Shown piece by piece: positions 42,863-51,595 of a stretch of 64,000 nucleotides of DNA. Source of the DNA: Dokdonella sp. (lineage in GTDB: Bacteria > Pseudomonadota > Gammaproteobacteria > Xanthomonadales > Rhodanobacteraceae); NCBI GenBank assembly GCA_019634795.1, contig JAHCAR010000003.1, forward strand, positions 186,001 to 250,000, read 5' to 3'. A program made the position numbers and the translations under genes. Position 1 is the first letter of the stretch. Every line of letters begins with the position of its first letter. The notes beneath the pieces are model-generated. The model was given only the letters and a program-made list of their open reading frames with translations. It did no database searches and was not told the DNA's origin.

Positions 42863-44084
42863 GGTCCGAGCTCGAAAGGAGACTGGAAAGCTGTACTTCG
42901 ACTTCGTCTACTTCGGCCAGCGTTGTCGGGAGCAGACGGCTCTCGAAGATACCCCTGCCAATCGCAAACGAGTTGGGGCAGTGATGAAGCGCCTTGATGC
43001 CGAGATTGCAGCCGGCGTTTTCGACTACCGAGCCAATTTTCCAAACAGCAAGAACGCGGACAAGCTGGAAGCCGGCTTCCAGGGTACGGAAAACGGCAAC
43101 GGGGCGGACTTTCGAAACACTATGGGGGAGTCCGCTCAAGCCCATTCACCGTTGTTCTCGGACTTTTCCGAAACGTGGCTTGCCGAGAACGAAGTGCGGT
43201 GGCGCCGCACTACGCGCGGTCTGCGTAGGGACATGATTCGAAGTCACCTGCTGCCCAAGTTTGGCGCCAAGCGGGTAGGGCAGGTGACTCGTGCCGAGTT
43301 GCTTGAGTTTCGGGCAGAGCTGGCCAAGCGACGGGGCAAGCAGCCGGACTCGACAATCTCCCCCAAAACCGTCAACGAAGTCATGGGCGTTCTCAGCAAT
43401 ATTCTTGATGAGGCGGCAGATCGCTATGAATTCGTCAGTCCGGCACAGCGCATCAAGCGACTCAAGGTGCCTCGAAAGGACATTCAACCCTTCAGCCTCG
43501 ACCAGGCAATCCGCATTATCGATTCGGCAAGGTCTGATTTCCGCCACTACTTTGTCACCCGGTTCTTTACAGGAATGCGAAGTGGTGAGGTGCATGGCCT
43601 CAAATGGAATTTCGTGGATTTCGACCGACGGCAGATTCTGGTACGGGAAACCTTTACTCATGGCGAGCAAGACGGCACCAAGACCGATGGATCCATGCGC
43701 GAGATCACGATGAGTGAGCAGGTATTCGAAGCGTTGAAAGCCCAGCACGAGTTGACCGGACACTTGGGTGACTACGTGTTCAGTAGTAGGAATGGAATGC
43801 CCATCGACCTCGCAAACTTCGTATCCAGGGTGTGGAACCCATTGCTCGATCACCTCGCGCTCAAGCGGCGTAGGCCATACCAGATGCGTCATACGGCGGC
43901 CACATTGTGGCTTGCGTCTGGCGAAAATCCCGAATGGATTGCGCGCCAGTTGGGTCATTCGACAACCGAGATGCTGTTCCGTGTCTATTCCCGCTATGTG
44001 CCGAATTTGACCAGGCGCGATGGATCAGCTTTCGAAAGCATGCTCAGAGAAAACGCTGTGCGCAAGGTGGAGGAACGGAAATGA
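42855..44084 (+). CDS. Tyrosine-type integrase of the nested element
   Basis: A 409-residue tyrosine recombinase. An N-terminal arm-binding domain (KLYFDFVYFGQRCREQTAL) is followed by a core-binding domain and the catalytic domain with R242 (TGMRSGEVHGLKW), K276 (GTKTDG), R345 in YQMRHT, H368 in LGHS, and Y378 (RVYSRYVP). The second-box His is Tyr (Y342), seen in some phage integrases. It integrates and excises an element together with the upstream small protein. Its stop overlaps the HD gene by ATGA. Attachment sites were not located. Confidence 0.93.
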   Translation: MGKVRARKETGKLYFDFVYFGQRCREQTALEDTPANRKRVGAVMKRLDAEIAAGVFDYRANFPNSKNADKLEAGFQGTENGNGADFRNTMGESAQAHSPLFSDFSETWLAENEVRWRRTTRGLRRDMIRSHLLPKFGAKRVGQVTRAELLEFRAELAKRRGKQPDSTISPKTVNEVMGVLSNILDEAADRYEFVSPAQRIKRLKVPRKDIQPFSLDQAIRIIDSARSDFRHYFVTRFFTGMRSGEVHGLKWNFVDFDRRQILVRETFTHGEQDGTKTDGSMREITMSEQVFEALKAQHELTGHLGDYVFSSRNGMPIDLANFVSRVWNPLLDHLALKRRRPYQMRHTAATLWLASGENPEWIARQLGHSTTEMLFRVYSRYVPNLTRRDGSAFESMLRENAVRKVEERK

Positions 44085-44917
44085 ACGCAATGAACAGCCA
44101 GCAAGCAAGATGCATCCCTGCAGCAATTCTGAGCTGTCGGAATCCGCCTTCCGGGTCAAAGGAACCTGCACGTGTCCAGTTGATGAATGCGGATCTCACT
44201 CGAGAGGCAATCGACTGGACGGAAACCTGGCTGATCGAGGACTCGTCGCGTGTGCATCTCGGGCTAGCAACCGTACTTGAAACTCGCGAGGGGGGTCGAG
44301 ACGAGCTTATACTGCTGGATTGGAAATCCGACTCCAGCCTTGATCTGCTTGCGCTCTTGCCTGAAACGATCTGCCCGGTGGAGGGCACAGTGGCTCAGGT
44401 TCGCGAAGTTGTCGCAAACCTCAAAGTCCCGGAACTGCGGAACTTCGTCCTCCAGGTTTTCGAGCTCAAGGACGTATTCAAATATTTTTGGACGTGCCCA
44501 GCGTCCATTCGAAATCATCACGAATTCGCAGGAGGTTTGGCCGTACACAGCCTGGAAGTGGTGACTGCGGTCACCCAGCTCAGGAATCTTGGACAGACGG
44601 ATCTCTGCATCGCTATCGTTTACGCATTGCTTCATGACGTGGGCAAGATTTGGAGCTACGAAAACGGGACGCTGACCGCCGAAGCTGCAGAGCTCGGTCA
44701 CGAGCATCTCGGATTGGAGCGCATGCTGCCGTCACTTCAACGGCTTCGCCGCCAGTGGCCGAAAGGGGGATTGGTGCTCCATGGCCTATTTTCCGGCGGG
44801 GGATACCGTGAGGACAAACGGCGCGGGCGTGCCATCGGGAAAATTGTTCGCTCGCTTGATGCCTTTAGTGCAGAGAAATACATGGCACGTCCGAAAAGTC
44901 AGAGATTCAAGAGTTGA
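44081..44917 (+). CDS. HD-domain protein, YhaM/TraI_2-like
   Basis: A 278-residue protein. After an N-terminal region of unknown fold comes an HD phosphohydrolase-like domain with HHEFAGGLAVHSLEV (H146, H147, H156) and ALLHDVGKIW (H185, D186, K189). This pattern is that of 3'-5' exoribonuclease YhaM and the related TraI_2-type HD domains of integrative elements. It would act on nucleic acid or nucleotides in the cytoplasm. It begins at an ATGA overlap with the integrase gene and has GGAGG before it. The substrate is not known. Confidence 0.78.
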   Translation: MNAMNSQQARCIPAAILSCRNPPSGSKEPARVQLMNADLTREAIDWTETWLIEDSSRVHLGLATVLETREGGRDELILLDWKSDSSLDLLALLPETICPVEGTVAQVREVVANLKVPELRNFVLQVFELKDVFKYFWTCPASIRNHHEFAGGLAVHSLEVVTAVTQLRNLGQTDLCIAIVYALLHDVGKIWSYENGTLTAEAAELGHEHLGLERMLPSLQRLRRQWPKGGLVLHGLFSGGGYREDKRRGRAIGKIVRSLDAFSAEKYMARPKSQRFKS

Positions 44918-45100
44918 TCCACTTGATCTACGGCCGGTTTCGAAATCAGATCTTCAATGCATTTGTTGTATATTGATATTGAGCTACGTGTTCCCAGACT
45001 TCTGGTGATATAGGCCCGGTTGGCAGACAGATGAAAGATGGTCGCTCAACGATCTTTCTAGTGAAGCTGTGAGTCCGATGAGCAGGTTTCAGGAGAAGGT

Positions 45101-46969
45101 ATGAAAGGATTGCTTGTATTTCCAGATGACGTCGCGGCAGTTGACCTGTTGCACGCGGAGCCGCTTGCAAGAACCATCGTCGAAGTAATGCAGGCCCATC
45201 CGAAGCACGGACTAGTACTGGGCATCCATGGAGATTGGGGCGCAGGGAAGTCGACGGTTCTTTCGCTGGTGGAGAGTGGGCTGGCCAAGCAAAAGAGCGT
45301 GGCGACTCTTTGGTTCAACGGATGGGAGTACGAGGGCTTCGAGGATGCCAAGATCGCGATCTTGGAAGGGATTGTTCGGCACCTCCAGCAGAACGAGAAG
45401 TACTTCGAGAAGGCGAAGGACCACTTTCATCGCCTGCGCAAACGCATCGACTATATGAAACTGGCTCGAGCCGCCGTGGTCGGCGGTGCTGGAATGCTGG
45501 CGGCAGGTCCGGTGGGACTGGCATTGATGCTTCCCACATTGCTCGACCCCAACAAGGCGGGGGAGAACTTCGACAATGCGACGGGCATTTTCAAGGATGC
45601 CGATGGTAAGGACGACCCACTTGATCTGCATGGCTTTCGCCGGGATTTCCTTGCCATGCTGGAAAAGGCTGACATCGCACAGCTGGTCGTACTCGTAGAC
45701 GATCTGGATCGTTGCCTTCCAAAAACCGCTATTGGTACCTTGGAGGCCATACGGCTACTGATATCGGGAGAGCGCACTGTCTTCGTCCTTGCCTGTGACA
45801 GGTCCATGATCGAGTACGCGGTACGTGAACACTTTCCTGAGCATCCGGGCATGAAGGGGGACGAGTATGCGAGGAAGTACCTCGACAAGCTGATTCAGAT
45901 CCCATTCGTGCTTCCCGTGCTTGGTCCGCTTGAGGTCGGTATCTACGTGCAGTTGCTCCTGCTCGAGGGGATATTCGGCAGTGCCGATCCCGGTTTCATC
46001 AAAGTGCTGGAGCAGGCGAGGGAGTTATCCAAGAGGCCTTGGATCGACCAGCAGTTGGACATGGCGCCAATCCATGATGCTCTGTCGAAGAACGAGTCGG
46101 CAAAGGAACTGCATTCGCTGATGCTGGGCATTGCGCCGGTGCTGGCTGCAGGGACGGAAGGCAACCCGCGGCAGATCAAGCGCTTCATTAATGCGGTCTT
46201 CGTACGCCGACGGGCTGCGGAAGCACGCGGTTTGGCGGAGGAAGTTCAAATCGCTCCTCTGATGAAACTTATGCTGGCCGAGTATTTCCACCGTGACCTG
46301 TTCGATGCAATTGCCAGCGAGAGCCGCGATGGCGATGGCAACAGCAAACTCGCTCGGCAATTGGAGGCGCCGCCAGCGGAGGACGCTGCAACGAAGAAGA
46401 GGGGCGGCAAAACCGTAGAACCGGTAGAGAAAGGCGAAGCGGTTCGGAGCGATTTTATTAACGACCCCAAGATTGTAAAATGGGCGGCCTTGGAACCGAA
46501 GATTGCCGACCTTGACTTACGGCCATACCTGTTCGTAATTCGCGATGCTAGGCTCGTGTCCGCATCCAATCTGCCCGCCGAGGTCGCCGAACTGGTCGGT
46601 TTGGTCGGACAAGGAAAGTCGCTACTCGCGGAGAAAGCCAAGGTACAAAAGCTGACGCCCGAACTACGCGGGCTACTCGCTTCGGAGCTGGCGACACGGC
46701 TGACCACGGCGACCGATGCCAGCAGGCAGTCCGCCTCTGCCAAGGGCATGAAGGACCTGATAAACCTGGATCCTAGCGTCGCGGGTATTGTTGACAGGGC
46801 CTTCGTCTCGCTGCCTATCTCGGCCATTGGGACTTGGATATCCGACCTCAGTCAGTTGGTCGAGTCGGGGACCAACTTCAGGTTGTGGTTGCAACAGGCG
46901 GTCGAACACGGCGCCAACAGGCAGCTTGCCTCGTTGATCCAGGCGTTACTGTCGAAACGCAGCAACTAG
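45101..46969 (+). CDS. qatA: QatA: KAP-family P-loop ATPase of a Qat defence system
   Basis: A 622-residue KAP NTPase with Walker A GDWGAGKS (44-51) and Walker B VVLVDDLD (196-203); a hydrophobic insert at about 122-147 (LARAAVVGGAGMLAAGPVGLALMLP-like) is typical of KAP proteins and may associate with the membrane. It is the ATPase of the four-gene QatABCD anti-phage system, here complete and in the standard order. CAGGAGAAGG precedes the ATG. The promoter is probably in the AT-rich stretch around 44955-44985. The mechanism of Qat defence is not known in detail; ATP use by QatA is presumed. Confidence 0.93.
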   Translation: MKGLLVFPDDVAAVDLLHAEPLARTIVEVMQAHPKHGLVLGIHGDWGAGKSTVLSLVESGLAKQKSVATLWFNGWEYEGFEDAKIAILEGIVRHLQQNEKYFEKAKDHFHRLRKRIDYMKLARAAVVGGAGMLAAGPVGLALMLPTLLDPNKAGENFDNATGIFKDADGKDDPLDLHGFRRDFLAMLEKADIAQLVVLVDDLDRCLPKTAIGTLEAIRLLISGERTVFVLACDRSMIEYAVREHFPEHPGMKGDEYARKYLDKLIQIPFVLPVLGPLEVGIYVQLLLLEGIFGSADPGFIKVLEQARELSKRPWIDQQLDMAPIHDALSKNESAKELHSLMLGIAPVLAAGTEGNPRQIKRFINAVFVRRRAAEARGLAEEVQIAPLMKLMLAEYFHRDLFDAIASESRDGDGNSKLARQLEAPPAEDAATKKRGGKTVEPVEKGEAVRSDFINDPKIVKWAALEPKIADLDLRPYLFVIRDARLVSASNLPAEVAELVGLVGQGKSLLAEKAKVQKLTPELRGLLASELATRLTTATDASRQSASAKGMKDLINLDPSVAGIVDRAFVSLPISAIGTWISDLSQLVESGTNFRLWLQQAVEHGANRQLASLIQALLSKRSN

Positions 46970-46979
46970 GGGAAGAGTA

Positions 46980-47849
46980 ATGGGGACATCGGCAAGCTAC
47001 GGCGGTCCGAAAGGAACCAATCCACTGATTCCGTCCTGGGTGGACACGCCGCTTCCCGGCGAGGCAGCTGCGCCGGCCGGCGATGACGGGAAGCAGCCTC
47101 CCGACGGCGGCGAAGACGCGTACGATGGTGAGCTCGACAGGCCACCGGCACCAGCACTTGATCCCAACAGGCTGAAACCCCTTCGTGCGGCAATCCGGAT
47201 CTCGGCCCGCTCGGGTGGCTCTGAGATTCGGGCAATGCGCGCAGCGGCACGTCATTTCGTTAGCAAATCGATGGGCGGTGCCAGTCGGGGGGCGCAGCGG
47301 ATGGGAGTGGCGCGTCGCGCCGGCGGCAGGTTGGTCCAGGCATTCTCGGCGCTCGCGGCAGGGGGCGTGTCGCAGTTGGCGCGGGTGCTGCGACTTGGAT
47401 CGCTCGCGGGCCTGTCGACATCCCAAGTGTGGGATCGGCTTGCGGAGTTTGTTTGCTCCGACGGCGGATCGATCGATGAAGCCATCGTCAAGGCAGCGTT
47501 TTGTCAGACGCTGAAGCAGGAGATGGACAATGGAATGACGGATCTGCTCGACGCGAATTCAGAGCAGCTTGCATCTTTTTTCGAACGCTTCATCGGCGAA
47601 TGCGTAATCGAAAGACTTTCCCAGGAGGGTGGGAGTCTTCTGGAGCAGAACGGTGTTTCCGCGGCAGCGGCATTCGCCCACATGCAGACGCTTCGTTCGC
47701 TGGTATCCGTGTTCATCGCTCAGCGGCTGGGTGCTCGTGCAGGGCACGGATTATCAGTGAAATACGATTCCCGCCGGATCGATGTGATTGTTGCTGGGAC
47801 CCTGCGAGATGCGATCGCGGCCGTCGGCGAATGGGGAGAAGGCGAATGA
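46980..47849 (+). CDS. qatB: QatB: Qat defence component of unknown function
   Basis: A 289-residue protein between the KAP ATPase and the QueC-like gene, the position of QatB. It has a charged, proline-rich N-terminus (PGEAAAPAGDDGKQPPDGGED), a basic middle with MRAAARHFVSKSMGGASRGAQRMG, and a helical C-terminus. No catalytic motif is visible. GGGGAAGAG precedes the ATG, and the stop overlaps qatC as ATGA. Assignment is mainly by position in the operon. Confidence 0.85.
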   Translation: MGTSASYGGPKGTNPLIPSWVDTPLPGEAAAPAGDDGKQPPDGGEDAYDGELDRPPAPALDPNRLKPLRAAIRISARSGGSEIRAMRAAARHFVSKSMGGASRGAQRMGVARRAGGRLVQAFSALAAGGVSQLARVLRLGSLAGLSTSQVWDRLAEFVCSDGGSIDEAIVKAAFCQTLKQEMDNGMTDLLDANSEQLASFFERFIGECVIERLSQEGGSLLEQNGVSAAAAFAHMQTLRSLVSVFIAQRLGARAGHGLSVKYDSRRIDVIVAGTLRDAIAAVGEWGEGE

Positions 47850-49207
47850 GCCGGCAACGGATAGTGCTGACGTGGAACGGGGAACTGCCGAGGAAGTTCC
47901 GTGGTAGATTTTCCTATTCCGTCCAGCTTGCTGCGCAACAGAAGAAGGTACGCTTCGGGCTTCACCAACTGCTGCGAGAACTAAAGCTCCAACACCGGCG
48001 GCCGGATCCTGTTGCGCTGGAGCTCGCCTTCGTCGCGGTTGCGGTCTGGATTGCAGACACGCGCCTGTCGCGTGCGGAGTTCTCCGAGGACAATTGGACG
48101 CGCGAGATCGAAATTGTTGTGCCCGTAAGGAATCCGGGCGCGTGGGAGGAACATGCCGCGCAGCTAGCGAGAATCCTGGGCACGCTGAGCGGAGACATCT
48201 GGACGGTCAGGTTCTATCGGGCTGACCAAGCGCTGCGCGCCTACATCAAGGACAAGTGCGCCGATGCGCGGCCTCGTCAAGATGCGCCGCCCATTGCGCT
48301 ATTCTCGGGCGGGCTGGACAGCTACGTCGGAGCCATCGATGCACTTTGCGGGGACCGTGTCCAGCCCGTCTTCGTCGGTCAGACCGACGCCGGAAACTCC
48401 GTCACAGTAAATGAACTGAAGGCGCTTCTGGAGCGAGGACGCGAAAGTCCCCTCGCGCTGTTCCGGTGGCAAATGTCCTGCAAGGCGGGCGACCTCGGAG
48501 AGGGGTTTTCTGGTAGCGGCGAGCTGACGATGCGGGCGCGTTCGTTCCTATTCTTTGCCGCCAGCGTCCTAGTTGCGACGGCACATGGAAGCAGAATGAT
48601 TCTTGTCCCGGAAAACGGTTTCATTTCCTTAAATGTGCCGCTCGATCCGTGGCGCTTGGGCGCGCTTACAACGCGAACGACGCATCCGTATGTGATCGCA
48701 CGTTTCAACGAGTTGCTGGCCTCCCTCGGTCTGTCGGCTGCGTTGTCGAATCCTTTCCAAGGAATGACCAAGGGCGAGATGCTCGCGCAATGCGCAGATC
48801 GAAAACTTCTTCGACAGGGGCTCGGTTCCACCGTTTCCTGCTCAAAGCCCAAGTGGGTGAGGCGCTATCGGGCCCAGCATGGAACTAGTCATTGCGGCGT
48901 CTGTTGGCCGTGCCTGATTCGACGAGCTGCCGTGCGGCGCGCGTTCCCTTCCTGGAGCGACCCGACCAGATATGTGAATGAACAATTGTCTCATTTGCAC
49001 GACGAGCCCGGTGAAGCAGGGCATGTGGTCCGTTCGATCCAATACGGCCTCAACATTCTGCGTGAGCCGGACGCGAAGTTGCGCTTATCCTTGGCAACTG
49101 TGGCGCCGCTTCGGGACGTGGAGGACCAGATCGCCGATCTCGTCGGTTGCGTGCGCAGAGGGCTGGCCGAGGTCGCGCGTGTAGTCGGATTGCGCGCGCC
49201 GAGATGA
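47846..49207 (+). CDS. qatC: QatC: QueC-like nucleotide-ligase-type protein
   Basis: A 453-residue protein with an N-terminal unique domain of about 145 residues and a PP-loop ATPase domain with SGGLDS (154-159), as in QueC, the preQ0 synthase. The C-terminus has SCSKPKW and CGVCWPC, a four-cysteine zinc site like that of QueC. QueC adenylates a substrate to form a nitrile; in Qat the modified target is unknown. The ATG at 47846 overlaps qatB by ATGA; an open frame upstream lies inside qatB. Confidence 0.92.
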   Translation: MSRQRIVLTWNGELPRKFRGRFSYSVQLAAQQKKVRFGLHQLLRELKLQHRRPDPVALELAFVAVAVWIADTRLSRAEFSEDNWTREIEIVVPVRNPGAWEEHAAQLARILGTLSGDIWTVRFYRADQALRAYIKDKCADARPRQDAPPIALFSGGLDSYVGAIDALCGDRVQPVFVGQTDAGNSVTVNELKALLERGRESPLALFRWQMSCKAGDLGEGFSGSGELTMRARSFLFFAASVLVATAHGSRMILVPENGFISLNVPLDPWRLGALTTRTTHPYVIARFNELLASLGLSAALSNPFQGMTKGEMLAQCADRKLLRQGLGSTVSCSKPKWVRRYRAQHGTSHCGVCWPCLIRRAAVRRAFPSWSDPTRYVNEQLSHLHDEPGEAGHVVRSIQYGLNILREPDAKLRLSLATVAPLRDVEDQIADLVGCVRRGLAEVARVVGLRAPR

Positions 49208-49950
49208 TGTCCACGCCAAGCCGTGTCGACGCACACTGTCATGTCGATCTGTTGGACAATTGGCAGGAAGTCATCCGCAAACTTGAACGTAGGGCGCAGT
49301 TCACGCTTGCCGTGACTACAACGCCGAAGGCGTGGGCGACGGAGCAGGAGTTCGCGCGCCATTGCCGGTATGTTCGGATCGGGGTCGGCCTGCATCCGCA
49401 AGTGGTGCGTGAGCGTATGGCTGAACTCCCCCTTCTGGAGCGTGCGATCGGCGACAGTCGATTTGTGGGTGAAGTCGGGCTTGATGCATCGCCGATGCAC
49501 AAGGACAGCCTTCCTGACCAGCGAAAGGTCTTGGGTCGGGTCTTTTCGGTCTGCACCGAAGTGCGGGGGCGCGTGCTGTCTTTGCACAGCTTGCGCGCGG
49601 CAGGCTTGATTTTGGAGATGCTCGAAGAAACCAAGGTACATGAGACGAATACCATCATCTTTCATTGGTTTACTGGTAGTGCATCGGAACTTAAGCGTGC
49701 CTTGTCTATGGGCGCGAAGATTTCTGTCAACGCTGACATGCTCCGAACCGAGAGAGGGAGATCGCACGCGCGCATGGCCGGACCAGAGTGCACTCTCACT
49801 GAGAGCGATGCTCCTTTTACGAGGGCGCACTCCTCGGTTGATGGGGTTCCTAACATGGAGCCAGCGATTAACGCTTTGGCTGAGTGTTGGGGCGTATCGG
49901 TACCAGTGGCTATGAGCAGCGTAGCGCACTTAGCTCACCGGTACTGGTAG
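49204..49950 (+). CDS. qatD: QatD: TatD-like metal-dependent DNase
   Basis: A 248-residue TIM-barrel hydrolase of the TatD family: VDAHCHVDLL (H11, H13) metal ligands, GEVGLD with the bridging Glu, HSLRAAG, IIFHWFTG and ESDAPF with the late Asp. TatD enzymes are metal-dependent 3'-5' DNases. In the Qat system QatD is needed for defence. The ATG at 49204 overlaps qatC by ATGA; the next codon is also ATG. It is shorter than housekeeping TatD (about 260). Confidence 0.92.
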   Translation: MMSTPSRVDAHCHVDLLDNWQEVIRKLERRAQFTLAVTTTPKAWATEQEFARHCRYVRIGVGLHPQVVRERMAELPLLERAIGDSRFVGEVGLDASPMHKDSLPDQRKVLGRVFSVCTEVRGRVLSLHSLRAAGLILEMLEETKVHETNTIIFHWFTGSASELKRALSMGAKISVNADMLRTERGRSHARMAGPECTLTESDAPFTRAHSSVDGVPNMEPAINALAECWGVSVPVAMSSVAHLAHRYW

Positions 49951-50156
49951 TCATATGTTGCGTGGGAAGAGCGTACTGCTCTCTCGGGCCAAAAACAGTT
50001 CGACTCAAGGAGAAACTAATCGCCGAATTTCCACTTTGCGTCGAGTTGCAGCTGTCGCCATCGGGCCAGCGCCCGACGCTCAGTATTTGACGACCGGCCA
50101 ACGATGTCCGCCGAAGCCTAGGTAGTATCCAGTCGACTTGAAAGCATGGCGAACCT

Positions 50157-50786
50157 TTACCATGCAGAATTTACTCGAATTGGAGACAGCGGAACCTCCC
50201 GAACCTCACCCTTCTGGTTACCGATCGACAAGCTGGCCTGGATTTTCCAAGGTGATGGTCGGTACCAATCGCATGCGGCCGTGATCAAATCTTCGTTGGC
50301 GCGGCGCCGATAGAAATCGTCAATGAGTTCGCGCGAGAGTGAGTTGTTTGGTAGATGCGCGTGCGATGCAGAAAGAGAAAAGACTTCGGGAAATGGTCGG
50401 GCCGCAGCTTTCGATCTCTGAAGCATCCGTGGCGGGAAGTTCGCTTTTGGACGTTGGCGCTGCGCCTGTTCTTGGAACAAAGGTGCTTGAAAGTCGATGA
50501 CCTTGTCACCTGCCTCCACCCAGCAATGAAACGCCTTGTCATCAGAAGCTACTCCGTACGGCGTTGGCAAGCCAAAAGCAATCACGTCCGCGCCGTCCAT
50601 CGGAAGTCTATATGCGGCCGCACCAAATACAGGCACAGCGTGCGTTCCGTGGCGCATCTTCAAAAGTTCTGCGCCGATGATCCCAAAGTAGCTACAGGCT
50701 AAAGAGGGATCTCCATCTTCGTTGAGAAGCAAGCCATGAATCACGCGGAAAATTCGCTCGTAGTCACGAAGCGTCAGCACGCTCAC
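50157..50786 (-). CDS. DUF2026 family protein
   Basis: A protein of about 209 residues with LTLRDYERIFRVIHGLLLN at its start, CSYFGIIGAELLKMRHG, and FHCWVEAGDKVIDFQAPLF, the blocks I recall for DUF2026; the conserved C, H and D residues suggest a papain-like or transglutaminase-like fold with Cys-His-Asp, which is my inference. The GTG at 50786 is a plausible start (GGAG upstream). It is downstream of the DUF2384 gene on the same strand with 450 bases between, so operon membership is uncertain. Function unknown. Confidence 0.72.
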   Translation of the reverse strand: MSVLTLRDYERIFRVIHGLLLNEDGDPSLACSYFGIIGAELLKMRHGTHAVPVFGAAAYRLPMDGADVIAFGLPTPYGVASDDKAFHCWVEAGDKVIDFQAPLFQEQAQRQRPKANFPPRMLQRSKAAARPFPEVFSLSASHAHLPNNSLSRELIDDFYRRRANEDLITAACDWYRPSPWKIQASLSIGNQKGEVREVPLSPIRVNSAW

Positions 50787-50828
50787 TGAAAAAGTCTCCG
50801 GGAAGGTTGAATTGAAAACCAACGCCAA

Positions 50829-51238
50829 GATAGCCCCAAACGGGATCTATTCCATAACCCTAATATTGCTCATTCTTGATGCGATGCAGCATGGCTCTCT
50901 GCAAAATCGCCCTGTTGCGTCCGTCGCACGGCCTTATCCGACTCCATAGCATTGGGATGATTACCGGCTGGAGAGGTGTCGCTACTCCGTTGGACTCGGG
51001 CCGCCGGCTCGAAGCGGTCGTGCAGTGAAACCTACTCACATTCTTCGAGCTCCAGGTGCCAGGGACTTCAACACTGAAGGTCCGCTGTGGGCGATTTCTG
51101 CCCTTCAAGAGTACCGATGAACAGCCACAGCAATATTCCGGCCAAGCTGATCAACTAACCGGTGTGCTGATCACCGCCAATCGGTTCAGACGATCAATTT
51201 TATCGGTGTGCGCAACTGCAGCCAGTCAGCGACCCGCG
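50829..51238. other. 410-base spacer without a recognised gene
   Basis: No convincing reading frame. It contains the 26-base stretch at 51192-51217 that nearly matches 36873-36898, and fragments such as CGCTGTGGGCGATTTCTGCC that look like remnants of intergenic repeats. No terminator hairpin with a T run was found. Confidence 0.4.
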
Positions 51239-51481
51239 CTACTGGTAGGCACCACTAATGTACGCGCCGAGAGCCCTGCGGACGGAGTCAATTCCGTCTG
51301 GGTCGATCAAAAGATCCGTTGGTCGCGAGCCACCAAGTGCCGGCTGTGGTCGCGCTAGCCACTCCTCGAACCATTGATCGAAATCGAATCCGGGCGGCAC
51401 CGCCCCTTGCGTGTCGAGGGCTGACTTGAGGTGGAGTCTGACTTCCTCTAGCTCTGCAGGCAGAATAGCTGATGGGGGCAT
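51239..51481 (-). CDS. DUF2384 (MbcA/ParS-like) protein without HTH
   Basis: An 80-residue protein. The C-terminal half EEWLARPQPALGGSRPTDLLIDPDGIDSVRRAL matches the toxin-binding domain of MbcA/ParS/Xre antitoxins, including the PALGG and P..LL pattern. The usual N-terminal Xre HTH is missing, replaced by a short helix (LPAELEEVRLHLKSAL). GAGGGATGTCGAC precedes the ATG. No RES-domain toxin is nearby. It lies 115 bases downstream of the giant recombinase-like gene, so it may be its partner or regulate it. Confidence 0.82.
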   Translation of the reverse strand: MPPSAILPAELEEVRLHLKSALDTQGAVPPGFDFDQWFEEWLARPQPALGGSRPTDLLIDPDGIDSVRRALGAYISGAYQ

Positions 51482-51595
51482 GTCGACATCCCTCAAAACC
51501 TGACCTCATGATACCCCACTACCTGTCTGTATCTTGGGGAGCTCGACTGTCTACAGATGGGAAGCTTCGGGTGTGTGGCGTGAGGTCGGTTCAGG

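Noticed and set aside
45101..46969. KAP ATPase as a lone gene of unrelated function
   Set aside because: The order KAP ATPase, QatB, QueC-like, TatD-like in one strand-coherent operon identifies it as QatA.
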